NCBI GenBank assembly: GCA_035222895.1
Contig: JAVYIG010007887.1
Coordinates: 31,890 to 95,889, forward strand
Direction of reading: 5' to 3'
DNA length: 64,000 nt
Origin: Strongylocentrotus droebachiensis
Lineage: Eukaryota > Echinodermata > Echinoidea > Camarodonta > Strongylocentrotidae
Shown: piece after piece, positions 12,901 to 20,735 of the stretch
Layout of the letters: each line of letters begins with the position of its first letter
How positions within the stretch are numbered: position 1 is the first letter of the stretch
The notes under the pieces: generated by a model
Told to the model about the DNA's origin: nothing
Database searches by the model: none
The model's input: only the letters and a program-made list of their open reading frames with translations
Program-made: the position numbers and the translations under genes

Positions 12901-15900
12901 CCCGAAGATTGTTCACGAAAGTACTTCGTCCCTTTGCAAATGATACATTGGACTGGTAGCACATGCCGTCTGTCAGACCACTGGGGGGTAGAGGATTGCT
13001 GTCCGCAAGATACTCCAGATCGTAACATTCTCTTGGGTGCTGGCCCTGCTGGGATATCTCCGTCTTCATTGGGGGGTGCTTCTTGAAGATGTTCCTTGGT
13101 TGAGGTCTTCTCAGCATCTATATCGGTTATAAAAAAAGGCAGAAAAAAAAGAGGATAGGAGAAAGGAAAGAGAAAAAGAGAAAACAAGAGGATATCAGAA
13201 ACAAACAAAAACAATAAATTAGCAATCAAAATATGACTTTACAGAATGTTCAAAAGAATGAACACTTTACATCAATCAATTATGGGCAAAACATGTGAAA
13301 AAAAAAGTTATTCTGGAACATAAAGTTACACTGTAGGCCTACCAATATTTAAATCTGAATATTATGCAAAAGCAATCAATATTTTCAACTTGAAACATGA
13401 ATTGCTTCATTCTACGGTGACATGAACAATAGGATACATTGGGATTTTTGCAAGAACAATAAAGTTTTTTTTTTATTAATTCATACAAATATTGTCACAA
13501 TGGAAAAGAAATTAAAACAAAACATGTTTAGATATACATGTATACATGTAAATTACCTTTCTTCTTCTGGAATCTTGCTATCGCTCGATTGATTGTTGTC
13601 ACGTTGCAGAAGTGTCGATAACATTCGGCATGATACCCTGCAGTTGACTCAAGTTTCCTAGTTAAAGATAACAAAAAAGAAGAAATAATTGATTACTTTA
13701 TTTATTCTGTGGAAGGCAGTAATAAATTACAAATAAAGTCACCTTTCGGAAATAATATCGCTAGTGATGTTCGTTTGTTTCGCAATGTATGGTCAACAAG
13801 GGATCTAAAAGACAACATTCTTTTAGATCCCTTGTTGACCATACATTGCGAGACAAACGAATATCACTAGCGATATTATTTTCGATACTATATCCGCAAT
13901 GAGTAATATATTTAGCCTTAAACTTAAAGACACCTTTTAGCTAACAATATAATATTGTAGATCTAGACCTAATTATTGCAGGTATTGCATTTCATAACTT
14001 GGCTTTGCCTTGCTCTGGCGAAGTTTGGTGAGACCACACCATCTTTTAAAATTAGATTTAGAGTTTTGACTAGTAAGTAGTAATGTAGCATGACTAGCTG
14101 ACAAGTCAAAATTAAAACAACCATCTTTTTACCATGCCATATGCCTTGTCCATGCCATGATTATTATCATTCATTCATGTCTGAAAACTCTGGTCTGGAT
14201 GAACAAGGCCAGCGCTACTTTAATAATACTATGAAGTATTGCACCAAGCATCTGGGCCAGGTCAAGCAAATTATGGCAAACTCATTTAACTTAACTTAAG
14301 TCTTAGACTAGAGTTAGACAGCCTGGGCCCAAGCCAGTATATCTATAAATTTGTCTTCTACTGCCTGGCTACTGCCCATGCCTGGCCTGGGGCCCCTAGT
14401 AAATTTCAGTTTCAATGCAATGCAATTATGCAAACCTAGAGATATAGTACAATATCTTACTTAATTAAAATGAGTTAAGTAGTTTTAAAGATCTACAGAT
14501 CTAGAGCATAGTTGTATCTTACCTGCCAGTTCTTTGTTTATGTACATGATCATCACCATCAGTGCAGTGTCAGTATCATCACCACGTACCACCGCCTCTG
14601 CATTTGAACGGTCCCACTCCTTCACTTTCTTGTTGTTGCTGCAGAAACATGGCAGCAACTCTGCTTTCCGAACTTTCTTTTACATTGATCCATTTCGCTG
14701 CACATTCTTGAAACTCCTTAAAACTTTTATCACCAAATGGGGTAACCTTTGTGTGAGTGTCGATAACATGCATTGCACAGAAGACAGATAAATCTGCCTC
14801 GGAATCTTCCGTAGTACTAGCTGGCATCTGACGACATAATTGCCGCCATGATGGCCAGTGTCGTCTGCTATCAGTACAGCGTAAAACGAAGCGCGTGATT
14901 GGTCATTAGCCCGTCAGTCCGCAGAACATGCAATGAGAAACGTATTTTGATTGGCCAACCATATCGGAAGAAAAATGCAAAATTGTTTTTTTTTTTTCAT
15001 ATTTTGAGAAAATGTGCAACCTTTATCCTTGACGAGTTTCAGATATGATTTCAATACTATTTTTACACATACTGACAAAAAAGAAGGTAGATACAGAGGG
15101 TGGGTCACGAAACGAAAGAAAAAAGCACCATGGCCCACGGTCTAATAGGAGGGAAAGGAGTGGTTTCTCACTTTGATTGTTAGCATCTTTCCTTTCTTTC
15201 CGCTCACGGGGAAACTGTTTTCTAAACTCCTTGCTCTTGTACCAATCTTCCTCTCCATCCGGTGCTGCCTCCGGCTGGACGATGATGGTACCTGAGATCA
15301 GAGGAAAATTTTTAAAAACTTCAATGAATAATAACAGTAATTTTATTTAAATCACATACTGAATAACAAGGGAAAGCATGAAAAAAGAAGCATTCAAGCC
15401 TAGAATACTGCCTGAATACACAGGAGAGTACAAGGCAGAAAAATAATGCACATATTTATACATTTACACCCAAATGTTTGAAAAGGATAAACAAATATAG
15501 TTATGGATATGGTGATAAGGTTAAACCCCTCTATTTTAATGTATATTGACTTCATGACTTTTGACCTTTGACCTTCTTAACCCCAAATCTAATCAATTTG
15601 TCCCACTATGGCGATACATACCAATACCACATTGAAATTCATGGCTCAAATCATTCTTGAGACTCTGTGATAATGTCGCTATGTAAATTGACCTCTATGA
15701 CCTTTGCCCTACTTACCTTGAAATCTAATTAGATTTGAAGCTTATACCTTGAGTGGAGCTTCAGATATGACCATAACGAGGCTAATATCTGTAATTTCAG
15801 AAATTGCCCACTATGACCTTTGATTTTTCACTTATTCACTCCAAATTCTACCGGTAATCAAATCATCTTCCTATGGTGATACATATCAAGTTTCAAGTTC

Positions 15901-17399
15901 GTACCTCAAGCAGTTCTTGAGATATAGTGATAATGAGAAAGCATGACGGACGTAGAGACAGATGTACGGAAAGACGGACAATCCGAAAACATAATGCCTC
16001 TGGCACCACCTTTGGTGGCTGGAGGCATAGAAAACATTGAATGTTGCAAAAGTTCCAACAAATAAAATTTCTTGTTTAAAACCCCACTGTCCTACTTGTA
16101 GCTACTTGCTCCCTCTATATAGAAAACTTCCCCAATCGATGCCTGTTGGTCCCTTATGATACTCTTTTTCTTATGTTAGTTGAGAGCTAAGTTAATGAGA
16201 TAGCCACCTGTCAGTGACCTTGCTGTGTGGTCTAATCCCTTCTGGCCCAGTAGTATTGACGGTCTTTAAAGGCTTGCAACTGTGAGATAAAGTAATTGAT
16301 ACAAATGTTGTTTTTACCTTCTGGTATTTCTTCATTGAGTGAACTGTCAACCAAAGATCCATTGAACTTCTTTGCATCCTTCGAGCTATCGCTTTCAACC
16401 TCCTCTTCCTCTACATTTGGCTCCTTCTTCTTCAGCTGATAAACGAAGCCGTTATTGAACCCTGACAGAGCATTGATTGCCCTCTTGCTACCAAAACCAG
16501 CAGAGTCTGACGACCCAATACTGTTGGGGCGCACAAAGTTCTTCTTTTTGGAGTCGCCGTTTGGGGTGGGGCCTATCCTGGTCTTCTCGTTCTTAGGTTT
16601 ATCAATGGGGGTACGGGTATTGGAGGGTTGGTTGATGAAGATGTCTGGTACGGACTCTGATGATTCGCTGTCAGAAGACACAATGCGCCGGGCGACGTTT
16701 TGCTTCCTCCTGCAGAAAAAATTAAAAATGATCAGTTTTATCAGTTTAGAACTTATGGCAGGTTTTCTCCCAGGTGTAAACATTCATACAATAAAGAGAA
16801 CTCTTGTTTTACTATTTTTTTTAACAGCGTCCCACATGATACAATTTGAAGAGGGTCAATACAGCTTAAAGGCATCGTTTAACAATGTTAAATCTGAGAT
16901 GCATGGCCCTACATGTTATCAGTGCCTGTGATATGGTGTAATATTGAAGCCCTAACAAAATGATCAAGCAGTGCCTCAAAAAGTTAAAATCTTTGAGTGA
17001 CTGGTTTTACCATACTCGTTATCCCCAATAGACTGTAGTGTTATGAAAACCGTTTGGCAAACGGTTTTCAAAATTTTAATTCAAATCATAAATATCTTGA
17101 CAATCAGACAGGCGATCATCGGCTTGTAAAAGTGATGGGGTTCCTGACTGACCTAAAGGTTTATAATTATCATTGCAGCATGAGCTAAATCTAGGATTTT
17201 TTTTCAGAATCTGAGACAAAGTTACAGGATCCCTTTAATATAATAGTGTGATGAAAATTCATATATTCTTTACTTAATTTTTTTTTCTTCATATTATTAT
17301 AAGCAAAAATGGCACAATTCCAATTTTTTTTTTAAATAAAAATTATCTGATAAAATTGATAGAATAAAAGAAATCTTACCTTCTAGCTCCCTCATGCGG
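1..17399 (-). CDS. ATRX: ATRX-like SNF2 chromatin remodeller (partial, 3' end off the window)
   Basis: Ten exons on the minus strand join in frame to about 1,520 codons: 17380-17399, 16318-16709, 15172-15291, 9418-9530, 5551-8634, 4124-4282, 3162-3410, 1513-1653, 623-800 and 1-117. In order they give an N-terminal segment with an EGTIIVQPE motif matching the vertebrate ATRX N terminus, the ADD domain (GATA-like plus PHD-like zinc fingers, which in the family read unmodified H3K4 with H3K9me3), a very acidic/basic central exon, and the SNF2 ATPase with motif I (MGLGKT), Ia (APLNT), II (DEGH) and III (LTGTP). Motifs IV-VI must lie left of base 1. In other animals ATRX is a nuclear remodeller that deposits H3.3 with DAXX at heterochromatin and telomeres. 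ATRX identity is certain from the ADD plus SNF2 pairing. The 5' end is unresolved: no exon found above 17399 joins in phase. Confidence 0.95.
623..800 (-). CDS. ATRX: ATRX exon: SNF2 segment between motifs Ia and II
   Basis: The donor GT is at 621-622 and an acceptor lies just above 800. The exon encodes a segment containing [15 protein letters not shown], very close to the vertebrate ATRX stretch before the DEGH box. The phase-0 start joins exon 1513-1653, and one leftover base joins exon 1-117. The exact acceptor is the least certain point because the intron side is a short pyrimidine tract followed by a GA-rich microsatellite. Confidence 0.88.
838..1153. repeat. GA/GGA-rich microsatellite
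   Basis: About 315 bp of almost pure purine (GA, GGGGAA and GAGAGG units) inside an ATRX intron, starting only ~40 bp from the acceptor of exon 623-800. The long reading frames across it are repeat artefacts. Confidence 0.95.
1513..1653 (-). CDS. ATRX: ATRX exon: SNF2 motif Ia
   Basis: Exactly 47 codons between a clean acceptor and a GTGAGT donor. It encodes VISYLHTIM followed by [20 protein letters not shown], which is helicase motif Ia and the helix after it. Both ends are phase 0, as needed by the neighbouring exons. Confidence 0.93.
2050..2835. mobile_element. Dispersed repeat with ~144-bp tandem units and inverted GCCTCCG ends
   Basis: Four diverged tandem units between about 2205 and 2760 share a core of TGACCTTTGACC, then an AATCTAATCA-like block, then a GGCTCTGCAAGATAC-like block, with period near 144 bp. 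The right side ends with GGAC units and a GGAGGCAT terminus; the left side has an inverted ATGCCTCCG. The same element, more decayed, is at 15540-16030. No transposase is present, so it is a non-autonomous element. Confidence 0.7.
2918..3110. mobile_element. ~190-bp MITE with TTAAAGCC inverted ends (copy 1)
   Basis: Flanked by inverted TTAAAGCC termini followed by similar CTGC sequences. Internal landmarks, TAGCTnCTTGCnCCCTCTATA and a block like GGCCAGGAGGGATTA, recur at 16074-16269 and 53054-53242. This copy ends about 50 bp from the donor of ATRX exon 3162-3410. Confidence 0.65.
3162..3410 (-). CDS. ATRX: ATRX exon: SNF2 motif I (Walker A)
   Basis: 83 codons, phase 0 to phase 0. It encodes an acidic lead-in, [11 protein letters not shown] (the Q-motif region) and [14 protein letters not shown], the ATP-binding P-loop. 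The Lys of GKT is the conserved catalytic residue. The acceptor at 3411-3412 is followed upstream by a decayed tandem array that contains copies of this acceptor and the first codons of the exon (see 3411-3790). Confidence 0.94.
3411..3790 (-). repeat. Tandem decayed copies of an ATRX intron/exon boundary
   Basis: Three diverged units of roughly 120-130 bp lie just upstream (in transcript sense) of exon 3162-3410. Each repeats the end of the intron plus the start of that exon. The nearest copy keeps a pyrimidine tract, a CAG acceptor and an open reading [12 protein letters not shown], compared with [12 protein letters not shown] in the true exon. The next reads TINEARQI and the furthest [10 protein letters not shown]. 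No good donor is seen in the nearest copy, so these look like fossils of exon duplication rather than used exons. Confidence 0.6.
4124..4282 (-). CDS. ATRX: ATRX exon: basic linker before the ATPase
   Basis: 53 codons, phase 0 at both ends, with a TAG acceptor and a GTAATA donor. It encodes [20 protein letters not shown] followed by a basic and then Glu/Arg-rich helix. This corresponds closely to the human ATRX segment with PKKGRKKIRKI immediately before the SNF2 domain. Confidence 0.93.
4363..4933. mobile_element. piggyBac-type MITE with TTAA target duplication
   Basis: Perfect 16-bp inverted ends CCCTTACTGTACTGGG, each flanked outside by TTAA (4359-4362 and 4934-4937). Just inside both ends are G/C-tract hairpins around CCTGGGAGG and its complement. 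Length is 571 bp with no coding sequence. TTAA duplications with CCC-starting ends are the hallmark of the piggyBac superfamily. It sits in the ATRX intron 4283-5550. Confidence 0.85.
4938..5550. other. ATRX intron remainder, nothing recognised
   Basis: AT-rich intronic sequence between the TTAA element and the giant exon. No coding, RNA or repeat signal was seen. Confidence 0.5.
5551..8634 (-). CDS. ATRX: ATRX giant exon: second half of ADD domain plus charged central region
   Basis: A single 1,028-codon exon (3,084 nt, phase 0 to phase 0, acceptor TTTTCAG, donor GTGAGT). It begins [11 protein letters not shown] and completes the ADD domain with paired cysteines in [23 protein letters not shown] and WECYVCDP. 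After the ADD comes a predicted helical stretch at about 8075-8290. The remainder is dominated by Glu/Asp, Ser and Lys runs. Two internal duplications are visible: a ~40-residue block around 7184-7260 and 7313-7390 (core [13 protein letters not shown] in both), and a 7-residue EPEKKKC repeat near 6797-6860. Human ATRX also encodes its central region in one exon of about 3 kb, so the architecture is conserved. Confidence 0.95.
8635..9417. other. ATRX intron splitting the ADD domain
   Basis: 783 bp of AT-rich sequence with one C-run near 9330-9345. The phase-0 intron falls between VVICK and GCLEF. No other feature was seen. Confidence 0.6.
9418..9530 (-). CDS. ATRX: ATRX exon: first half of ADD domain (GATA-like finger)
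   Basis: 113 nt with acceptor TTTGCAG and donor GTATGA. It encodes [20 protein letters not shown], then FFCH and VVICK, equivalent to the human ADD start with CTACGQQVNHF and VLICK. The CxxC pair and downstream CH supply the first zinc site. It joins exon 5551-8634 in phase 0. Confidence 0.94.
9937..10215. mobile_element. MITE with ~70-bp inverted repeats (GGGGG-TTTCACAAAG family A)
   Basis: The left arm starts GGGGGTTGTTTCACAAAGAC and the right arm ends GTCTTTGTGAAACACCCCCC. The arms match over about 70 bp, including ACTTTAAGTTG and GGCCATTCATGCCACT-like blocks. Total about 279 bp, no ORF. Related ends occur at 17471-17784, 47838-47992 and 59956-60097, so this is a multi-family group sharing terminal GTTTCACAAAG. 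Confidence 0.8.
10548..10835. repeat. G-homopolymer-rich low-complexity region
   Basis: Repeated runs of 8-18 G separated by short T-rich segments on the plus strand. No coding signal; the reading frames here are Gly/Phe artefacts. Runs of this kind are prone to assembly length error. Confidence 0.8.
10836..12617. other. ATRX intron / downstream of the nested gene, nothing recognised
   Basis: About 1.8 kb of AT-rich sequence with short CA-rich and poly-C stretches near 11080-11300. It should include the nested gene's 3' UTR on the minus strand just below 12618, but no convincing poly(A) signal was found. Confidence 0.4.
12618..13117 (-). CDS. Nested gene, exon 3 (second Cys/His module and stop)
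   Basis: 500 nt from an ATATAG acceptor to TAG. After a low-complexity lead-in it encodes [10 protein letters not shown], a stretch with [17 protein letters not shown], and [14 protein letters not shown], then a Ser/Arg tail. Confidence 0.75.
12618..14827 (-). CDS. Uncharacterised Cys/His-module protein nested in an ATRX intron
   Basis: Three exons (14586-14827, 13557-13657, 12618-13117) join in frame to about 280 residues ending in a TAG stop. The protein shows two similar units, each closing with a Tyr-His-x-x-Cys-Tyr motif: YHAECYRHF in exon 2 and [10 protein letters not shown] in exon 3. Each is preceded by a Cys-containing start (FCAMH in exon 1, CIICKG in exon 3) and a Lys/Asp-rich helical stretch. 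This CxxC/H plus HxxxC layout suggests repeated zinc binding (inference). I recall similar uncharacterised proteins in marine invertebrates and fish, but no function is known to me. The gene lies wholly inside the ATRX intron 9531-15171 on the same strand. The donor of exon 1 is the weak point: the frame-preserving one is GTGGTG, with a better-looking GTACGT 4 bp earlier that would shift frame. Confidence 0.7.
13557..13657 (-). CDS. Nested gene, exon 2 (first YHxxCY motif)
   Basis: 101 nt with CTAG acceptor and GTAATT donor. It encodes [18 protein letters not shown] and then a basic segment ending QKKK. One leftover G completes the Asp that starts exon 3. Phase and signals agree at both ends. 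Confidence 0.75.
13749..13883. repeat. Near-perfect ~62-bp foldback hairpin
   Basis: The arm at 13749-13811 is mirrored by the arm at 13819-13883 with only a few mismatches around an ~8-nt loop (landmarks CAACAAGGGATCTAAAAGA and TCTTTTAGATCCCTTGTTG). It lies in intron 1 of the nested gene and within the ATRX intron, so it would be transcribed as a long double-stranded stem. Likely a foldback MITE. Confidence 0.85.
14586..14827 (-). CDS. Nested gene, exon 1 (start codon)
   Basis: The first ATG is at 14825-14827 and begins [20 protein letters not shown]. The segment [19 protein letters not shown] precedes a Gln-rich stretch. An in-frame stop follows at 14579-14581, so splicing before it is required. 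A strong GTAAGA donor also exists at 14523-14524, readable from a second frame ending NKELAG; this could be an alternative transcript. Confidence 0.6.
14840..14960 (-). promoter_or_regulatory. Probable promoter of the nested gene (two CCAAT boxes, YY1-like site)
   Basis: Just upstream of the nested ATG, read on the minus strand, lie CCAATCA (complement at 14896-14905) and GGCCAATC (complement at 14949-14958). An ATGGCGGC element (complement at 14842-14849) resembles YY1 initiator-type sites. The stretch is CpG-richer than its surroundings. The arrangement is typical of TATA-less metazoan promoters and faces the nested gene. Confidence 0.5.
15172..15291 (-). CDS. ATRX: ATRX exon: N-terminal conserved motif
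   Basis: 120 nt. With the G from the previous exon it reads [17 protein letters not shown] and then KSKEFRKQF. Human ATRX has GTVIVQPEPVLNEDKDDF followed by PEFRSR at the same place before the ADD. One leftover A pairs with the AT that starts exon 9418-9530 across a 5.6-kb intron that contains another gene. Confidence 0.9.
15540..16035. mobile_element. Decayed copy of the TGACCTTTGACC dispersed element
   Basis: Contains TTTGACCTTTGACC, AATCTAATCA, a TTCTTGAGA-like block and the ending GGACAATCCGAAAACATAAT followed by GGAGGCAT. These match the element at 2050-2835, but the internal units are more diverged. No coding sequence. Confidence 0.65.
16074..16269. mobile_element. ~190-bp MITE with TTAAAGCC-like ends (copy 2)
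   Basis: Inverted relative to copy 1. It shares TAGCTACTTGCTCCCTCTATA, CATGAGATA-like and TCTAATCCCTTCTGGCC blocks. It ends about 48 bp from the donor of ATRX exon 16318-16709. Confidence 0.6.
16318..16709 (-). CDS. ATRX: ATRX exon: Ser/acidic N-terminal segment
   Basis: 392 nt with acceptor TTCTGCAG and donor GTAAAA. It encodes [19 protein letters not shown], similar to human KRKPSIVTKYVESDDE, then a Ser/Asn-rich stretch ending EEIPEG, which joins TIIVQPE. The leading base needs two bases from the preceding exon, which the 20-nt micro-exon at 17380-17399 supplies. Confidence 0.88.
17380..17399 (-). CDS. ATRX: Probable 20-nt ATRX micro-exon
   Basis: A 20-nt segment flanked by a pyrimidine-rich CCAG acceptor and a GTAAGA donor. 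Read as PHEGAR plus two bases, it joins exon 16318-16709 in frame. The signals are good on both sides and the phase fits downstream, but no upstream exon ending in phase 0 has been found. Confidence 0.55.
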
Positions 17400-17470
17400 C
17401 TGGAAAAGAGAAATTTAAAACAACTTTAGTTCATTGAGAATTTACAAAATATTATTTACATCTCCTAGAC

Positions 17471-17784
17471 CAGGGGGTGTTTCACAAAGATCCTAAGTAG
17501 AACTTAACTCTAAGTTGGACTTAAAAATTATGGACAGCCATTGGAGTCTTAAAATGAAATATATTCAAAAGCAGAAATTCAAGTATTTTAGACTTTTTAT
17601 AAATTCCACATCCAGAACATGAAATCTCCTTGATGATAGAAAATATGAATGATTTGAATAAACAATTAATGCCTTTCAAAATAACTTTTAAAAAATATTT
17701 TCAAAGATGCTAATGGCTTTCCATAAATTTCAAGTCCAACTTAGAGATAAGTTCAACTTAGAATCTTTGTGAAACACCCCCCTG
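17471..17784. mobile_element. MITE of the TTTCACAAAG group (family B)
   Basis: Begins CCAGGGGGTGTTTCACAAAG and ends CTTTGTGAAACACCCCCCTGG, with inverted AACTTAnnnCTAAGTTGGACTT blocks inside. About 314 bp, no ORF. It lies about 70 bp from the 17380-17399 micro-exon. Confidence 0.8.
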
Positions 17785-18267
17785 GCTGGCAAGAAAAAGT
17801 CAGAAGAAATGTCAAATGGCCGGCAGAAAGAGATAGCCATTCTAGAATTGAACTCACCAGCCACAGCAGAAGCTGCTGTACCTGCAACAGCATGCCATCT
17901 ACACTTTACTAGGGTGCTATATCCATGGTCTATTCTGACCGACAGAATCCTAATATTTTCCTTAAATCCCTTTACTTCTAGAATGCCCGGCAAAGTTGTT
18001 AGGCGTTGATTTTTATCAATAGTAACTATACACCAGTTATTTTCAGGTGATTGGTACACTTTAAAACATTGCCTCTTATACCACAATCAAAGAGACAAAA
18101 TTCAAGGATTTTTCACGGGGAGAATTGTCCTAGAGATGCTAGTTATAGTGGAAGTAGTTGTCCTGTTCTCTTAAAAGGGTACACTTCCAGGGGGTAGGGA
18201 AGAAGTGTGTCCTAGAATCAAAATCAATTTCTGAATTATCAGGTAGATTTCATGATCACAAACTTAC

Positions 18268-18339
18268 CCGCATCTTGATTGTCAAGACCATCTCCTTCAA
18301 AAGACGAATTTACTTTTGATGAACCATTGCGATACCAAA
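18268..18339 (-). CDS. Candidate 5' exon, phase conflict with ATRX micro-exon
   Basis: A CTTTAG acceptor and a GTAAGT donor bound an open 72-nt segment encoding WYRNGSSKVNSSFEGDGLDN. It lies upstream of ATRX on the same strand. Its one-base overhang would put the 17380-17399 micro-exon into a frame with an immediate stop, so the two cannot both be in one ATRX mRNA. It may be an alternative exon, untranslated, or spurious. Confidence 0.3.
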
Positions 18340-18683
18340 CTAAAGGAAAAATGCAAAGATGCTCAATACAGAGGAGGCGGTGATGGCTCCTGCAACTGGC
18401 TGATGAAACAAGTTTTAAAGCTTTGCTAGATGATGCAAGATCTGATGGTGTCCTGCCCAGCTGGGCAGTTTCACTCACAAAATGTGTGAAACCTCTCTGA
18501 AACAAAATAGGACAGAATAAGAAAGTTTCTTTAAGAGCAATTGCTTTCACTAGCAATTACATGTACAGAAAATAATTTTTATTGTGTATTTTAAGCACCA
18601 AAAAAGAGCTTCATTTTTTTCTCCTCAAGAGCATAATTTAAGTACGATTACAGAACAGCTCCCCCAGACCACACATATATTAC

Positions 18684-19795
18684 CAGGCACGGCGGAGCAC
18701 CCCAATTTCCATATCATTAGCGGCCCGTTCTATTTGAATAACCAACGGACATCTGCGTGAATCCGAACATGTGTGTGCTAGAATGTCAAATCTTAAAATT
18801 CGCGTTGCGACTTTATTACTGCCAATATCGCTATGAAACTTTCCATACTAACTAAAATTATTATGAAATTGATGTCAGTGAAATAAATACGAAATTCCAT
18901 GGAATAAAACTTGAGATATTAATGTGTTTTGAGCTTCGCCCCTCGAAAAACGCGACGTCTACTTTTTAAGTTCATGACCCTATCAAGCAATGCACGAAGA
19001 AGAGACTTGGTATGAATATTCATTAGGGTTGAATCCATACATGGGCGAAATTTTTGCTTCTCCGCTGTATTTTTTCTGGTTATAACGTTCTTTTTCATGG
19101 GGCTTCATTTTTAAAAGTTGTAGTCAGCGAACTCATTGAACATGACGTCATCGATCTCAGCGATGTACTGCGCATGCGTCTTAGGCCCGGTGCAGGCCAG
19201 ATCGAAACAGCTGAGCCATTAGCGTGCACGTGTGCAGTCGGCTGGCAAGACATGTATAGCCAACACACACGCGAGGTTCAGACATGACACACATTTGAAT
19301 GTATGGGACTGGTCAAACAATTTTGCGACAACGAAGGATTATTTTTGTTCGATGAGATTCGGACATTGGGGTATGTTTTTCTCTGATACGACCCTATCAA
19401 GCAATTATGAAAAGAGATATTTCACAAGGATTGAGATTATTAAATTTTCTTTCTGTTCATACGAGGCAATTCTTTCTCGCTCTAAAAGAAATGGTGAATT
19501 TTACGGTGATTTTGTATCTCATTTTTTTCGTTTTTGTTCGTCAAAACTATCCCTTAAATTTCAAATTTTCGGTGCATCAATAACTCTTTTTATACACATG
19601 AGTGTCTTGCAAATTTATTAAATACTCGATTTAGTAGCTTTGATTGGTGATATTCATCACATTAATGAAGAATTTGTCTTCGAAATTTGTTTACTTTTTT
19701 TCGCATCGATCGGTACACAATTGTTGATTTTATGCAAATGATGTTTACTGGACGAGAGTCGATCGCACGGTAATTGGGGTGCTCCACTGTGCCTG
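18684..19795. mobile_element. 1.1-kb inverted-repeat DNA transposon, probable TTAC target duplication
   Basis: The left end CAGGCACGGCGGAGCACCCC is mirrored by a right end closing GGGGTGCTCCACTGTGCCTG (about 24 bp, two mismatches). Both are flanked by TTAC (18680-18683 and 19796-19799). The interior holds only short unrecognised frames and a CpG-richer stretch near 19150-19280. No transposase, so it is non-autonomous; the superfamily is not determined. Confidence 0.75.
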
Positions 19796-19799
19796 TTAC

Positions 19800-20519
19800 T
19801 GGAGTACTATATCCCATATTGGAATAGCTTACAAGAGAACATAAGAAAAACAACATGAACCAAAAGGCAATTTTTCCCTGCCAAATTTTTGCCTTTTCTA
19901 AAGTCAGGAGCCCTTTGGTTTAGTGTGTGGATCCTAACAAAAACTGTTAAGTAAACTAAAGTACATGTAGATGGTCAAAAGGGGTAATTTTCATGAGGAA
20001 TTTGCTCATAATGCAGTTTGAGCCCATTTAATCTCTTGGCAGCAAATGTAAATAAAGGAAATTGGTATCCCAAATGAAAGACTTTCACCCAAATAGGCTA
20101 CCAAAGACTTCTCCAAAGTCTCTGACATTAGAGATGGTGTTCTACATAGAAGATAGTCTCCCTTACACGTAGAAAAGTAGCTTACATTTACGCACATGCA
20201 CTTAACGTTCGACCAGTCTCAGCCATAGTTGCCTACGCTGCAACAAGAAGGGCCCTTCTGATCGGCTATCGCTGGCTGCCATTTACTCAACGTTCTAGCA
20301 TATTAGTGCGAGGAGAAAGCTTGAGATTTTCTGTTTGATCTGATACCAAACTCATGATATTCCAGTCAAACCTCAATTTTGTACGATTTTTTTCAGCATC
20401 CTCAAAAAGTTTAAATATAAGCCTTACCAGTACTTAAGTTTGATAAATTCTCATTTTCTTCATATTGGAGGTACAAATTTACACACCTTAACAAGCCAAA
20501 AACCTGACTTTTATTGTGT
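19800..20519. other. Intergenic upstream of ATRX, nothing certain
   Basis: AT-rich sequence. On the minus strand near 20200-20290 there are two short ATG-initiated frames in CpG-bearing sequence (MAETGRTLSACA and MAASDSRSEG) that might belong to an ATRX first exon, but no splice evidence links them. Confidence 0.25.
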
Positions 20520-20735
20520 TCACCATTTTCCAATTATCCACTTATGTTTTTAATGTAGGCCTAGCCTGTACCTTGTTTCTCTTTGATAGCTATAGTTGTT
20601 TTGTTTTGTTTTCTTCTTAATCGTTTGATTAAATGTCATAGTTTTATAATGTTTTTATTGCCTATTGACTGTTTTTACACATTGTTTTTAATTGATGTTG
20701 GAATTTAGAAATAAATTATTTGATTTGATTTGAAG
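20520..20735 (+). mobile_element. 3' tail of a non-LTR retroposon
   Basis: Ends with AATAAATTATTTGATTTGAT, a poly(A)-signal-like motif running into a short TTGAT repeat, as in CR1/L2-type tails. No reverse transcriptase remains. Confidence 0.5.

Noticed and set aside
17730-18086. 118-residue minus-strand frame upstream of the ATRX micro-exon
   Set aside because: It overlaps the end of a MITE (17471-17784), has no flanking splice signals that fit ATRX, and matches no family I recognise; left unassigned.
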